A stretch of DNA of 64,000 nt from JAWKTV01 sp041398905 (GTDB taxonomy: Bacteria; Planctomycetota; Planctomycetia; Planctomycetales; Planctomycetaceae), in the NCBI GenBank assembly GCA_041398905.1, contig JAWKTV010000005.1, positions 186,001 to 250,000 of the forward strand, given 5' to 3'. This document shows positions 38,072 through 50,919 of this stretch, in pieces (positions within the stretch are counted from its first letter, which is position 1; the number at the start of each line of letters is the position of its first letter). The position numbers and the translations under genes are program-made. The notes under the pieces are model-generated. The model made no database searches, was not told the DNA's origin, and saw only the letters and a program-made list of their open reading frames with translations.

Positions 38072-39300
38072 GCCTGATCTCCCGTGTGTCGAACTACCAC
38101 GTTCTGGGCAGACCCCAGCACGACGACCTCGTCGCCCGTTTCCAGCACCTTGAAGGCCTCCGCTTCCGTGACCAGTGGGACCATAAACAACTCCTCGACC
38201 TGGTCCGGCGGGAGGCGGCTGAGCAGGTACACGTTCGCCCGCTCGACCCCATGAGCGAGCTGCATCGCCAGACCTTTGTCTTCGCGGGCGTATTCCTGGA
38301 TCGGCTTGATCGATTCACGCGGCGTACGGGCATCGCGGAGAATCTCAAGTCCTGGCGTCAACGGTCGGTCAAGCTGAGTCAGCAGCAGCACCCGCCCATC
38401 CCGCGACACGACCTGCCCCGCAACCTCCAGTGCATGCGCGACCTGCGACCAGCTCTGTACACCATGCTCCGCCTCCACGGCGGCGATCACCAGTTCGACG
38501 CGCTGGTTGATGTTCACCCCCCACAGCTCGCGCACCGCCTGCTTCGCCACCGCGAAGACCGGCTCGGCCAGCCCGGCGAACACGCGGGCGACGCCGCCGT
38601 TCGCCGCCGGCACCACCTGCACGACGAACTGCGCCCCGAGCAGCCAGCCGACTTCGTCGACGCGTTCCCGCATCGGGCGGGGATCATCGGGACCGAGCTC
38701 CACATGCGCCGCTCCATATGCCCGCCTGAGATTCTCGGTGTCCGACAGTCCCGGATAGACCGCGCTGAAGGTTCCCCGGTAACCGAGGAAGGCGTCGAAC
38801 CGGACCGCGCCAATGCAGATGACGTAGTCCGCTTCAACGAGCTGCTTCGCCAGGTAGATTCGATCACCGGAGGCCGTCGTCGCGAGGTAGCTGCAGGCCT
38901 GTTCATCCGTCGGATCGTGAACATGCCGATGCATCGCGGCGGAAACCTCGCGGGGCAGCGCACCGCGAGGATCACGAGCCTTTTCGCCTCCCACGCTGGC
39001 GGGGTGCAGCAGCGTGACCCGGCCAGCGTCGACCCCGATGTTCGCCAGAGCGTCCCACACTCCGGCCAGCACCTGGTCGGCAGCCGGCGTATCGAGGTCG
39101 ATCACGATGGTGATCTGGTCCTCCGGCAGCATCGCTTGTCGGAGGGACGGAAACTCGATGGGGCTGGCGATCGCGGCGGCGGTGGCCGCTCGCACGTCCT
39201 TGATCGCTGGCGGAGGAGTCACGACCCCGTGCAGGCGACCATCGGCGATCTCAACTGCCAGCCGCCCGGTCGATCCGTAATTGAGTGGAAACGCAGACAC
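38068..39300 (-). CDS. LarA-like (DUF2088) protein without the cofactor lysine
   Basis: 410 residues. The start MSAFPLNYGSTGRLAVEIADGRLHGVVTPPP and the segment LPEDQITIVIDLDTPAADQVLAGVWDALANIGV match the N-terminal domain of nickel-pincer lactate racemase LarA. The later ADYVICIGAVRFDAFLGYRGTFSAVYPG aligns with the LarA stretch ADYVI..G....H....FSGG.KA.LPG. By that alignment the Lys that holds the nickel-pincer nucleotide and the nearby His are replaced, so racemase activity is doubtful. It overlaps hemE by four bases. The function is unknown. LarB/C/E partner genes are not in the window. Confidence 0.75.
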   Translation of the reverse strand: MSAFPLNYGSTGRLAVEIADGRLHGVVTPPPAIKDVRAATAAAIASPIEFPSLRQAMLPEDQITIVIDLDTPAADQVLAGVWDALANIGVDAGRVTLLHPASVGGEKARDPRGALPREVSAAMHRHVHDPTDEQACSYLATTASGDRIYLAKQLVEADYVICIGAVRFDAFLGYRGTFSAVYPGLSDTENLRRAYGAAHVELGPDDPRPMRERVDEVGWLLGAQFVVQVVPAANGGVARVFAGLAEPVFAVAKQAVRELWGVNINQRVELVIAAVEAEHGVQSWSQVAHALEVAGQVVSRDGRVLLLTQLDRPLTPGLEILRDARTPRESIKPIQEYAREDKGLAMQLAHGVERANVYLLSRLPPDQVEELFMVPLVTEAEAFKVLETGDEVVVLGSAQNVVVRHTGDQA

Positions 39301-39727
39301 AGGCGGGATCAGATCTCAGACGAAACGGTGCAAGGAAGGAGGAACTGCCTGGGAGCGAATGACGAATCTCAACGTGGTCACAGGCGGGTGAACGGGAGGT
39401 GGGCAACGCGTTTCGCTGATCATCGACGTTGCGTCGCCGTCCCCTGTGAACCCGATGCGATCGCGAGATTCGTCACGTCTTTCGTCACTCTGCCCCTGCC
39501 GCAGCGGGTTTGTCGCTTCATCCCTGACCTGCAACTCGGCTAGACTCTTGTGAGTCCCGAACTGTCGACGATTCTGCGCGCAAACGCAATCGACCTCCGC
39601 AGCGGCCGGTCGCCGCGTTTGGAGCGGAAGACTGTGCCAAGCCTTGAGGCTCTCGGCCGCTGTTTCGACAGCGTGCAGACCTTTCGTTCGTTCCGACCCA
39701 ATTCTCCCGCCCCACAGCCGACCACCA

Positions 39728-40318
39728 ATGCTGGACGACGACCAGCTCATGATCGCCATCCAGAGCGGCGACTCGGCCGCGTTTGATGAGCTGGTCGACC
39801 GGTACGAGCGTTCGCTGATTGGCTTCTTCTTTCACAACCTGCGAGACATCCAGCTCGCCGAAGACCTGACGCAGGAGACGCTGCTGAAGGTCTACCATCA
39901 GGCGTGGGACTATCTGCCGCTGGGCAGCTTCAAGGGCTGGCTGTTCCGCATCGCCCGCAATCTGATGATCGATGACATCCGTAAGCGGTCTCACGATGCC
40001 CTGATCAAGGCGGTGAAGGGGAGCCTGCCGGGCGAGGACGACCCGCTCACCCGACTTGTCGGCAGAGTCGCTCCGCCCGACGCCGCGATCGATGGCGCGG
40101 AGCTGAGCGGGATCATCGGGGAACTCCTCGGCGAGATTCCTGAAGATCAGCGGCTAACTTTCGTGCTGCACCACCATTCCGAGTTGCCGCTGGCGGAGGT
40201 GGCGCGGATCATGGAGGTGACGGAGCCGACCACGAAGAGCCGGCTGCGACTCGCCCGAGAGAAGCTGCAGGAGAAGTTGCGCGTGCGGGGACTGGCTCCC
40301 AGCGAGTGCGAGACATGA
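39728..40318 (+). CDS. ECF-type RNA polymerase sigma factor
   Basis: 196 residues from the ATG at 39728. Region 2 is clear: SAAFDELVDRYERSLIGFFFHNLRDIQLAEDLTQETLLKVYHQ, then FKGWLFRIARNLMIDDIRKR. Region 4 follows: IPEDQRLTFVLHHHSELPLAEVARIMEVTEPTTKSRLRLAREKLQEKL, a helix-turn-helix for the -35 element. The linker is longer than usual, with an acidic stretch. No anti-sigma gene is directly adjacent, but a STAS/RsbW pair lies 1 kb downstream after pspA. It heads the plus-strand stress cluster. Confidence 0.92.
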   Translation: MLDDDQLMIAIQSGDSAAFDELVDRYERSLIGFFFHNLRDIQLAEDLTQETLLKVYHQAWDYLPLGSFKGWLFRIARNLMIDDIRKRSHDALIKAVKGSLPGEDDPLTRLVGRVAPPDAAIDGAELSGIIGELLGEIPEDQRLTFVLHHHSELPLAEVARIMEVTEPTTKSRLRLAREKLQEKLRVRGLAPSECET

Positions 40319-40593
40319 ACCGACCAGCCAATGCCGCCGGTTCGTCGACGCTCGTCGGATGTCGCTCCTGTGTTGCCCGAAGATCGATGAGGTCCATCCA
40401 TCTCCCCCGCGGTTCCCACCATCGGCCCTCGGAAGCTCGGTTGCGACCGACATGTCCCGACTCTGAATTCCGATCTGTACAGATCAGTGTTCACGATTCC
40501 AGTGGCCCCGAATCATCATATTCCTTCCGGATTCGCGTGAACCTTGGGTTCCGCCGTCACGTTTTCACTCCGCCCCCCAGGGACATTTCTGAC

Positions 40594-41145
40594 ATGCCTG
40601 TATTCAGTCGACTGACCGATATCGTGACCTGTAATCTCAGTTCGATCCTCGCGGCTGCGGATGATCCGCGGACCGTGTTGGCGGAAGTGATCTTCGAGAT
40701 GGAGCAGGGAATCGCTGGTGCGCAGCGGAGCATGAAGACCGCCGCCGACAACGAAGGACGTATCCGGACGGAAATCGACGAGCTGCGCCGCCAGACCGTC
40801 TACTGGACCGACAAGGCCCGCGAGCACCTCGCGGCCAGCGACGAACAGCAGGCCCGGCTGGACCTGATGCGGAAGCACGAAGTCGAGAACCTGATCGCCG
40901 GTCTGGAAATACAGCTCAAGGCGGCGACCTCGACGCGCGAGCACCTCACGACGACCTACCACGCCCTCGAGTCCCGACTCGCCGACGCCCGCCGGCGGAT
41001 GGCGACGATCGAATCACCTTCCGGAGTGGCTGGCGACGAGGTTCGCTCGTCGACATCGGTTACCGCCTTCAGCGAAGCCCGCCCCGCGACCCAAGACATT
41101 GACATCGAACTGGCGGCACTGCGCAAGGAGCTGGAAGGAGGCTGA
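40594..41145 (+). CDS. pspA: PspA/IM30-family membrane-stress protein
   Basis: 183 residues from the ATG at 40594, preceded by AGGGA. The start MPVFSRLTDIVTCNLSSILAAADDPRTVLAEVIFEMEQGIAGAQRSM follows the PspA/Vipp1 N-terminus (F.R...i...n......DP...l...i.dme). The remainder is a long alpha-helical coiled coil (RTEIDELRRQTVYWTDKAREHLAASDEQQARLDL). It is shorter than E. coli PspA (222), ending after helix 4-5. The family polymerises on damaged inner membranes. It follows the sigma factor gene by 275 bp and precedes a partner-switch pair. Confidence 0.85.
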   Translation: MPVFSRLTDIVTCNLSSILAAADDPRTVLAEVIFEMEQGIAGAQRSMKTAADNEGRIRTEIDELRRQTVYWTDKAREHLAASDEQQARLDLMRKHEVENLIAGLEIQLKAATSTREHLTTTYHALESRLADARRRMATIESPSGVAGDEVRSSTSVTAFSEARPATQDIDIELAALRKELEGG

Positions 41146-41296
41146 ATGACTCGCGACCGACTGCGGACCGCGCTTGACAGAAGTTTCCACAGCCGTGAAG
41201 ATCGCACGAAGATTGACTAACTTGACTTTCGCGGTGAGTCGGGACGATGGTCGTCCCCGGGGCGCGCGAGGGGCAATTCTTGGGCAGGACTACGCC

Positions 41297-41653
41297 ATGG
41301 CTGCGGGTCAACGCCGAATCGATGTCGAGCAGATCGGGGACGTCACTGTCGCCCGCTTTACCGACAAGAAGATTCTGGACGAGAATAACATCCAGGTAAT
41401 CGGCAACCAGTTGTTTGGACTGGTGGAGGAGGAGGGGCGCAAGAAGATCGTCCTGGACTTCTCGAATGTCGAGTATCTGTCCAGTGCCGCGCTGGGCAAG
41501 CTGATTACGATGGACAAGAAGGTGAAGGGGGCCGGCGGCAAGCTGAGACTGTGCTCCATTCGCCCAGATATTTATGAAGTCTTCGCGATTACCAAACTGA
41601 ACAAGCTGTTTGATATCCGGGACGATCAGGATCAGGCACTGGAAAGTCTGTGA
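41297..41653 (+). CDS. Anti-sigma factor antagonist (STAS; SpoIIAA/RsbV-like)
   Basis: 118 residues. The ATG at 41297 gives MAAGQRRIDVEQIGDVTVARFTDKKILDENNI. KKIVLDFSNVEYLSSAALGKLI holds the conserved Ser that an RsbW-like kinase phosphorylates. The final KLRLCSIRPDIYEVFAITKLNKLFDI is family standard. An RsbW-like ATPase follows 131 bp downstream, so the two form a classic partner-switch pair. The sigma factor it finally controls is not shown, and the ECF gene at 39.7 kb is a candidate by position. Confidence 0.93.
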   Translation: MAAGQRRIDVEQIGDVTVARFTDKKILDENNIQVIGNQLFGLVEEEGRKKIVLDFSNVEYLSSAALGKLITMDKKVKGAGGKLRLCSIRPDIYEVFAITKLNKLFDIRDDQDQALESL

Positions 41654-41784
41654 CGTCAATGCTCGTTCATCGCACGGCTTGAAGAGTTCGTGCCGGACGA
41701 GGAACTGCATCTGCAAGCCGCAGGATGGCTCTTCTCTGGAGAGAGGATCGGCGTAGCCGGTCCTTGCATCACGCCGATCCGGGT

Positions 41785-42207
41785 ATGCCCGCCGAACGAT
41801 TCGAGGTATCCATCGCGAGTGAAGTATCGGCGGGACAGCCGGTGCAGGATCGCATCATGCACCTCGTCGAGTCTTGCGGCTTTTCCGGACACGACAGCTT
41901 CGGAATTCGCCTCGCGCTGGAAGAGGCGATCGTCAACGCCATGAAGCATGGCAACGGGCTCGACCCCTCCAAGCAGGTCAAGATTTCCTGTTCTGTCGAC
42001 GATGAGCGGGTCGAAATCGTCATCGAAGATGAAGGCCCGGGATTCGATCCCGGCGATGTCCCCGACCCCACCGAGGACGACAACATCGACAAGCCCAGCG
42101 GTCGCGGGCTGATGCTCATGCGGGCGTTCATGACGAGCATCGAGTACAACGAACGCGGCAATCGAGTGCGGCTGGAAAAGGCCCGCAGCACAGGGGAATC
42201 AGGCTGA
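41785..42207 (+). CDS. RsbW-like serine/threonine anti-sigma kinase
   Basis: 140 residues from the ATG at 41785, with GTG/ATG alternatives upstream (41725). The GHKL ATPase fold is clear: RLALEEAIVNAMKHGN (N-box with Glu and Asn), IEDEGPGFDPGDVP (G1 box) and SGRGLMLMRAF (G2 box). It should phosphorylate the STAS protein before it and bind a sigma factor when that protein is unphosphorylated or phosphorylated according to type. An AsmA-like gene follows after 36 bp. Confidence 0.92.
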   Translation: MPAERFEVSIASEVSAGQPVQDRIMHLVESCGFSGHDSFGIRLALEEAIVNAMKHGNGLDPSKQVKISCSVDDERVEIVIEDEGPGFDPGDVPDPTEDDNIDKPSGRGLMLMRAFMTSIEYNERGNRVRLEKARSTGESG

Positions 42208-42243
42208 TTCCACTTCCCACCACAGCGTCCACGGAGGGGCGAG

Positions 42244-44343
42244 ATGGAACACCGGCCGTCGACGAACCGGGCACCTGACACGGATACTCTCGCGGCCGGT
42301 CCATCGTTCCCCGCCGGTTCCGCCCCGCCAAGGCCGGTTGCCGGTATCCGCTGGGGACGCTGGCTGCTGTTGCTGGCGATTCTGCTGTTTTTCGCCCCCT
42401 GGATCATCGGAGCGACCTCACTCCGACATCAACTGCTGTATGTCGCCCGGCCGGACCTTGCTCCGGGGGCGACAATCGAGTCCGCGTCGCTGGGATGGTT
42501 CTCGCCCGTCCGCATCGTCGGCGTCTCCATGGTCGATCGCAAGACCCGCGCGAAAATCACCGTCGAGTCGGCCGAGACCGCTCGCTCCTTGTGGCAACTT
42601 CTCTCGAATCCTCAGGACCTCGGACCGATCACACTCACCGGCCTGCACGTGCAGATCGCGCAACAGCGCGATCGTTCCGATCGGCCCGAACCCGTCGGGG
42701 ACGAACAGAAGCGGGAAGATCGCGCTGCCAAGTCGCCTCCGCCACGCATGCGACTGGAGTGGACCGATTGTCGCATTACGCTGTTGGACGACCGCGGCAG
42801 TGTGATGACCGACTGGGACCCGGTCACCGGTTCGCTCGATACCCAGCAGCTAAACGGGGCGCCGATCAACCTGCGTCTCCTGGCGGAGCAGCGTGACGCA
42901 GGTGCCGGTCGCTGTGAGTTCGAGTGCGTCTGGCAGCCTGCCACCAGTCGACAGCAACTCATCGGTCCGGGGGGAATCGCGGTCCAACTCACCGACGCGC
43001 CGATCGACCCGCTGCATCCGTTCATCGCGCCGCTCCTCGCGGCCAGGGGCATCGCGGGAGACGTCTCCGCGAGTCTGCTCGTTGACTGGAACAGCCTTGG
43101 CGCGACAGGTGGCGACGCCCGCGTTTCACTGCTCGTCAGCGAGGTTGACGCCCTGTACGTTCCGCTGGGGCCAGACAGCAATCCACGCCCGCTGCAGACA
43201 CGAGATCTGCGGTTCGATTTCGCCGGAGCGTATGACGGCCGCACCGGCAAGTTGACCGCGACGCAGGCGACGCTCGACAGCGAGTGGGGCCGCGGCACCA
43301 TCGCGGGCTCCATCGCCCAACTCGACGGCCCGTGGTATTGCGATCTGAATGGTGAACTGATCTGTGACCTCACCAGTCAACTGGATCGGCTCGACCCCGC
43401 ACTGCGGAGCCAGTTGCAGATCGAGGGCTTCGGGCTGAGGCGGTTCGTCATCAATGGTCCACTGCGGGAAGTCGACGCCGCCCACGAGGCGGCAGCGACC
43501 GCCAATGCTCCGAGCGCGCTCTACGCGGAAACCGAAGTCGGCTGGGACCGGCTGCGAGCATACGGTGTCGAGTCCGACAACGCGCTGCTGAATGTCGTGC
43601 TGGACGGCGACGCGGCGCGGCTCAGGCCAATCAACGTCCCACTCTCCGGTGGTCGACTGGTTGGTGAGCTCGGCCTGACTTTTGGCGAAGGGCCAACTCA
43701 GATTCATCTGCCTCAGGGGCCAGTGATTGAGCACGTCGCACTGACGCCCGCGATGTGCCGCGGGTGGCTTCGTTACGTCTCGCCGCTGGTCGCAGACTCT
43801 TCGACGATGAACGGTTCATTCTCCCTGGCAACCAAGGCCGGCGCGTTCGCCGTTGGAGCCGTCGCCGACAGTCAGATCGAAGGCACGCTCACCATCCACC
43901 AGGCGACCGTCGGCCCCGGCCCGATGCTCGATCAACTCGTCGGGATCATTGGTCAGATTCAAGCGATGGTCCGTCGGAACGAGCCCGCGGGGCAAGGGCC
44001 GATTCAAATGACGATCGATCAGCAGGAGGTCCGCTTCGCTACTCACCAGGGACGGGCCTATCACTCAGGCCTGACCGCCCGTCTCGGCCCGGTCGTCATT
44101 CGCAGCAGCGGCTCGGTCGGTATTCAGGATCAGACGCTCGACCTGCTGCTTGAGCTGGAGTTGCCCAGCCAGTGGTTCGCGGACCGCCCGCTGCTGACGG
44201 AACTCCGCGACGGCCCGCTCAGGATTCCCGTCACAGGCACATTCGCCCGCCCGCAGATCGAGTTTCGCCCGCTCCGCGACATGGGAATCGGGATCGGCAA
44301 TCGCGCCACCGACGGCCTGCTGCGGCGTCTCATTGAACGCTGA
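42244..44343 (+). CDS. AsmA/TamB-like envelope protein with one N-terminal helix
   Basis: 699 residues, ATG at 42244 with GGAGGGGCG upstream. A short cytoplasmic N-terminus leads to one helix (about 37-56: WGRWLLLLAILLFFAPWIIG). The rest is a long periplasmic beta-rich protein with repeated strands typical of AsmA/TamB bridge proteins, ending in a segment like the AsmA C-terminal repeat (VVIRSSGSVGIQDQTLDLLLELELP... LRIPVTGTFARPQIEF). In other bacteria such proteins span the periplasm and carry lipid. In this cluster it may link envelope lipid transport with PspA stress sensing (inference). Confidence 0.75.
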   Translation: MEHRPSTNRAPDTDTLAAGPSFPAGSAPPRPVAGIRWGRWLLLLAILLFFAPWIIGATSLRHQLLYVARPDLAPGATIESASLGWFSPVRIVGVSMVDRKTRAKITVESAETARSLWQLLSNPQDLGPITLTGLHVQIAQQRDRSDRPEPVGDEQKREDRAAKSPPPRMRLEWTDCRITLLDDRGSVMTDWDPVTGSLDTQQLNGAPINLRLLAEQRDAGAGRCEFECVWQPATSRQQLIGPGGIAVQLTDAPIDPLHPFIAPLLAARGIAGDVSASLLVDWNSLGATGGDARVSLLVSEVDALYVPLGPDSNPRPLQTRDLRFDFAGAYDGRTGKLTATQATLDSEWGRGTIAGSIAQLDGPWYCDLNGELICDLTSQLDRLDPALRSQLQIEGFGLRRFVINGPLREVDAAHEAAATANAPSALYAETEVGWDRLRAYGVESDNALLNVVLDGDAARLRPINVPLSGGRLVGELGLTFGEGPTQIHLPQGPVIEHVALTPAMCRGWLRYVSPLVADSSTMNGSFSLATKAGAFAVGAVADSQIEGTLTIHQATVGPGPMLDQLVGIIGQIQAMVRRNEPAGQGPIQMTIDQQEVRFATHQGRAYHSGLTARLGPVVIRSSGSVGIQDQTLDLLLELELPSQWFADRPLLTELRDGPLRIPVTGTFARPQIEFRPLRDMGIGIGNRATDGLLRRLIER

Positions 44344-44704
44344 ACAGCCCCTGCGGCAAGGGCGATCTCGGGCGACTCACCCGGTGAAGCCGGTGTCACC
44401 CAACTGGATCGTTGGAAAACCGCCGCAATCTCGCGGCTTTTTGGGGAATAGGCACCGCCGCTTTGGACTCTTCGTTGACACGGTGGCCTGCAGTTTACGC
44501 GGTGTGGCCGGTTGCGGGTTACGCTGACTTTCGGGTCGGTCAATTCCCAATCGGCGGGTGACTGCGCTACGAACGGTCCAGCGAGTTGATTCACGCTGGC
44601 TCCCCGTTTAGAACTGAGGCTTCCGAATCCCTTGATCTTTCCCGCAGGAATCGTGTTCTGCGGCGACGAGAAAGCGAACCCTACCGTACCCGAAAGGTAT
44701 TAAG
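44344..44704. other. Intergenic region with terminator
   Basis: 361 bp between the AsmA-like and His-rich lipoprotein genes. It holds the terminator at 44422-44442 and should contain the promoter of the lipoprotein gene, whose AAAGGTATTAAG leader lies directly before the ATG. Confidence 0.5.
44422..44442 (+). terminator. Rho-independent terminator after the AsmA-like gene
   Basis: GCCGC (44422-44426), six-nt loop, GCGGC (44433-44437), followed by TTTTTG. The stem is short but perfect and has a T-run. It would end the sigma-pspA-STAS-RsbW-AsmA transcript. Confidence 0.65.
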
Positions 44705-45001
44705 ATGATTCGTGTCGCAAAAACTTGGGCGCTGTGCTGTAGCCTGCTCGCCGTGAGTGTGTGGTCGGTCGGATGCACGGAGACCACCGTCGAGGCTCCG
44801 CCCGCCGCAACGGGCACTCACGATCACGCCGAAGGTGGCCATGATCACGCCGATGGCGACCATGGCCATGATCATGGTGATGCTCCCGCTGGTGCGACCG
44901 AGGGTGCCGCGGCTCCGGCTGAAGGCGCGGCCGCTCCCGCTGAAGGTGCTTCGACCGACGAGGCCGGCGGCGGCTCCAACCTGAGCTTCGGCGATCTGTA
45001 A
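44705..45001 (+). CDS. Small His-rich lipoprotein
   Basis: 98 residues. Start MIRVAKTWALCCSLLAVSVWSVGCTE with a lipobox VGC. The mature part begins ETTVEAPPAATG and has a His/Asp run (HDHAEGGHDHADGDHGHDHGD) like metal-binding patches of zinc proteins. It then has repeated APAEGA units and a short tail (GGGSNLSFGDL). Ten histidines fall within about 20 residues. It may bind zinc, copper or nickel at the outer face of the inner or outer membrane. No transporter gene lies next to it. Confidence 0.75.
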   Translation: MIRVAKTWALCCSLLAVSVWSVGCTETTVEAPPAATGTHDHAEGGHDHADGDHGHDHGDAPAGATEGAAAPAEGAAAPAEGASTDEAGGGSNLSFGDL

Positions 45002-45049
45002 GCTGCCGTCGGACAACCTCCGGCGGTCGACCACTTGAATCGCGATCGG

Positions 45050-45085
45050 GAACCGCCCGGCCTGCACGTGCAGACCGGGCGGTTC
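45050..45085. terminator. Strong inverted repeat between convergent genes
   Basis: Arms GAACCGCCCGG (45050-45060) and CCGGGCGGTTC (45075-45085) are perfect over 11 bp. The 14-nt loop contains the palindrome CTGCACGTGCAG. It lies between the His-rich lipoprotein (plus) and the PSCyt1/DUF1553 gene (minus), so it probably works as a bidirectional terminator. A T-run follows only at 45101-45105. Confidence 0.65.
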
Positions 45086-45235
45086 GCATTTGGCACCGCC
45101 TTTTTGCAGGACTGTTCCTTCGTTCGCTGGCAACGACCGCTATGCAGCGGCCATCGCGCACTGACCGCCGCGCAACCTGCGAGGTACGCACGACCCATGA
45201 CCGATCGTGCAGAAGTCACGCGGCCTCGCGAACCA

Positions 45236-48712
<3,477 letters not shown>

Positions 48713-49071
48713 ACCGCAGGTTCCGCTTGTGACGGACAGATCGAAGAACAAAGGCATCGCACCGACATCATAGGCCCGCGCGACACCGCATCAAAGCCCC
48801 CGATCCCAAGCCCGTTTGACTCTCCGTCTCGCGAATACCCCGCACGACCGCGACCACCCGCGCATCGAATACCAATCTCTACCGGCCGGCCGGAGTTATC
48901 CGCACACGGCATACAGGTCCATCAATCGCGGCGACCGATCGACTCCCGATTCGGGAACGGAGTTCTGCTCGAATGGTCCGTCGATCGTTGGGCAAGTTCG
49001 AGCCAGCCCGTCATTTCTGACCTATCTTCCAGCAGGACGCCCTTTCTCCCCGCGATTGATGTGACTTTGCC
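48713..49071. other. Divergent intergenic region
   Basis: 359 bp between the start of the PSCyt1 gene (minus) and the polytopic protein gene (plus). It should hold both promoters. No repeats or motifs stand out. Confidence 0.35.
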
Positions 49072-50919
49072 ATGGTTCTCAACTCCACCCCGGAGCCTGC
49101 CGCCTCCGTCGCCGTTACTGCCACCCCGAACGCCAGTCTCGGGTCCACTGCCGCCCCGGCCGCCACCGGATCAGGAGGCTGGCGTGGTCTGCTCAAATGG
49201 CTGGTTCCCGGCGTCATCGCCCTGACAGCCGTGTGCGCGATGACCGAGAATCGCGTCGACACCGACCTGTGGGGACATGTCGTCTACGGGCGCGAGGTCC
49301 TCCGCGACGGCAAGCTGCCGCAGACCACCACCTGGTCCTACGTCACGCAGGACCAAACCTGGATCAATCACGAGAACATCGCCGAGCTGCTGCTCGCCTG
49401 GACAGCGGACACGTTTGGCGTGGTCGGCCTGTCGATCGGAAAACTGCTGCTGGCGCTCACCATCGTGGCGAGCTGGATGTACGTCGCCCGTCGGGACAAC
49501 GTTGGCTGGGTGGCGATCGCCATCGTGACCATGATCGCCGGCGAAACGATGCGGTTCCATTGGCACTTCCGCCCGCAGGCACTCAGCTACGTCTGCTTCA
49601 CGCTGATGATCGGCCTGCTGACGCTGGTGTTTCGCGGCTGGTCCGCCAGCCTGCGGAAGCCGGACGGAGTCGCTGCAGAGCCGGGGGGTGACGAACGGAC
49701 CGTCGCACAGCTCTCCATGCGTTGGCTGTGGCTGCTGCCTGTGCTGTTTGTCGTGTGGGTCAACTCGCACGGCGGCTTCGCTGCGGGAGTCGCCGTCGTC
49801 GTCGCCTTTCTTGGGCTCCGCTCGCTCGAAGCTCTCCGCACCTGGGGGCGGGCCGGCTGGAAGTACGTCGGCAAGTTCGCCGCAGTGGCGACCGCCTGCG
49901 TCGCCGCCACGGTGGTCAACCCCTACGGCATCGGCCTGCACCTCTGGCTCGCCTACGACGTTGGCAACGAACGTCCGGAAATCGCCGACTGGCAGCCACT
50001 CGATATGTTCAACGACCCCGTCGCTATCGGTCTATGGATGCTGCTGGGCATCGCGGCCATCAGCCTCCCCTTCTCGCGACGCAAGCTGGACCTCACCCAA
50101 CTGGTGGTCATGTCGCTGGTGCTCTGGCAGTCGATTTCGCACTGTCGGCACCTTTGCTTCTTCGCGATTCTGGCCGGGTACTGGCTGGTGCCGCACCTCG
50201 ACGACATGCTGCGGCGAGTCGTGGCCGACTTCAAGGCCCGCTCCCACGAGCAAAGCTCGCCCCGATCGCTGGCATTCGCGCCCCGTACAGCCGCCCTGCT
50301 GCTGATTGTCTGGGGCATCGCCATCTCCGCCACCCTCTATCCGCGGGTCCGCACGATCCCGGTTCGGCGCGACTGGTACCCCGTCACCGCGATGCAGTAC
50401 GTCTCCGACCACGGGCTGACCGGCAAGTTCCTGGTCGACTTCAACTGGGCACAGTACGCCATTATGTGCTTCGCGGAAGACCCGCGCGCCGCCGCGGAGT
50501 CCCGTGTCGCCGTCGATGGCCGGTTGCGCACCTGCTACCCTTGGTCGACCCTCGACGTCTATCTGGACTTCTATCTCGGCAATGGCGGACCGGATAAGCG
50601 GAACCGAAGTGCCGAATCTCCTCCGTTCCAGGCGGACCGCGCGCTCGAGATCGGCCCGCCGGACCTGGTGCTGGTGTGGCGCGACCACAAGCACAGCGTC
50701 GAGACGATGGAAGCCGCCCAGGAGCGGTGGGTGCTGCTCTACCAGGACAGCCTGTCCCAACTCTGGGGCCGCAAGGACCGGTATGACGTCGCCACCAGTC
50801 CCGACTACATCCCGCTTGTCGACCGCATCGTCAGCGATGCTCCGCAGGAAGGGAGCGTCGACTGGCCGGCGATACCGGTCTCGCGCCCGTCGCCCACCGC
50901 GGGGCTCGCGGCCAACTAG
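49072..50919 (+). CDS. Polytopic membrane protein, possibly GT-C-like
   Basis: 615 residues, ATG at 49072. After an Ala/Thr/Pro-rich cytoplasmic leader there are about ten hydrophobic helices. Between the first two is DTDLWGHVVYGREVLRDGKLPQTTTWSYVTQDQTWINHENIAE, in which the Asp in a loop after helix 1 resembles the first loop of GT-C glycosyltransferases such as PMT/ArnT. The C-terminal 150 residues are soluble and end with a repeated charged stretch. Nothing else confirms a glycosyltransferase, so the function is open. It lies 282 bp before the vWA gene on the same strand. Confidence 0.6.
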   Translation: MVLNSTPEPAASVAVTATPNASLGSTAAPAATGSGGWRGLLKWLVPGVIALTAVCAMTENRVDTDLWGHVVYGREVLRDGKLPQTTTWSYVTQDQTWINHENIAELLLAWTADTFGVVGLSIGKLLLALTIVASWMYVARRDNVGWVAIAIVTMIAGETMRFHWHFRPQALSYVCFTLMIGLLTLVFRGWSASLRKPDGVAAEPGGDERTVAQLSMRWLWLLPVLFVVWVNSHGGFAAGVAVVVAFLGLRSLEALRTWGRAGWKYVGKFAAVATACVAATVVNPYGIGLHLWLAYDVGNERPEIADWQPLDMFNDPVAIGLWMLLGIAAISLPFSRRKLDLTQLVVMSLVLWQSISHCRHLCFFAILAGYWLVPHLDDMLRRVVADFKARSHEQSSPRSLAFAPRTAALLLIVWGIAISATLYPRVRTIPVRRDWYPVTAMQYVSDHGLTGKFLVDFNWAQYAIMCFAEDPRAAAESRVAVDGRLRTCYPWSTLDVYLDFYLGNGGPDKRNRSAESPPFQADRALEIGPPDLVLVWRDHKHSVETMEAAQERWVLLYQDSLSQLWGRKDRYDVATSPDYIPLVDRIVSDAPQEGSVDWPAIPVSRPSPTAGLAAN

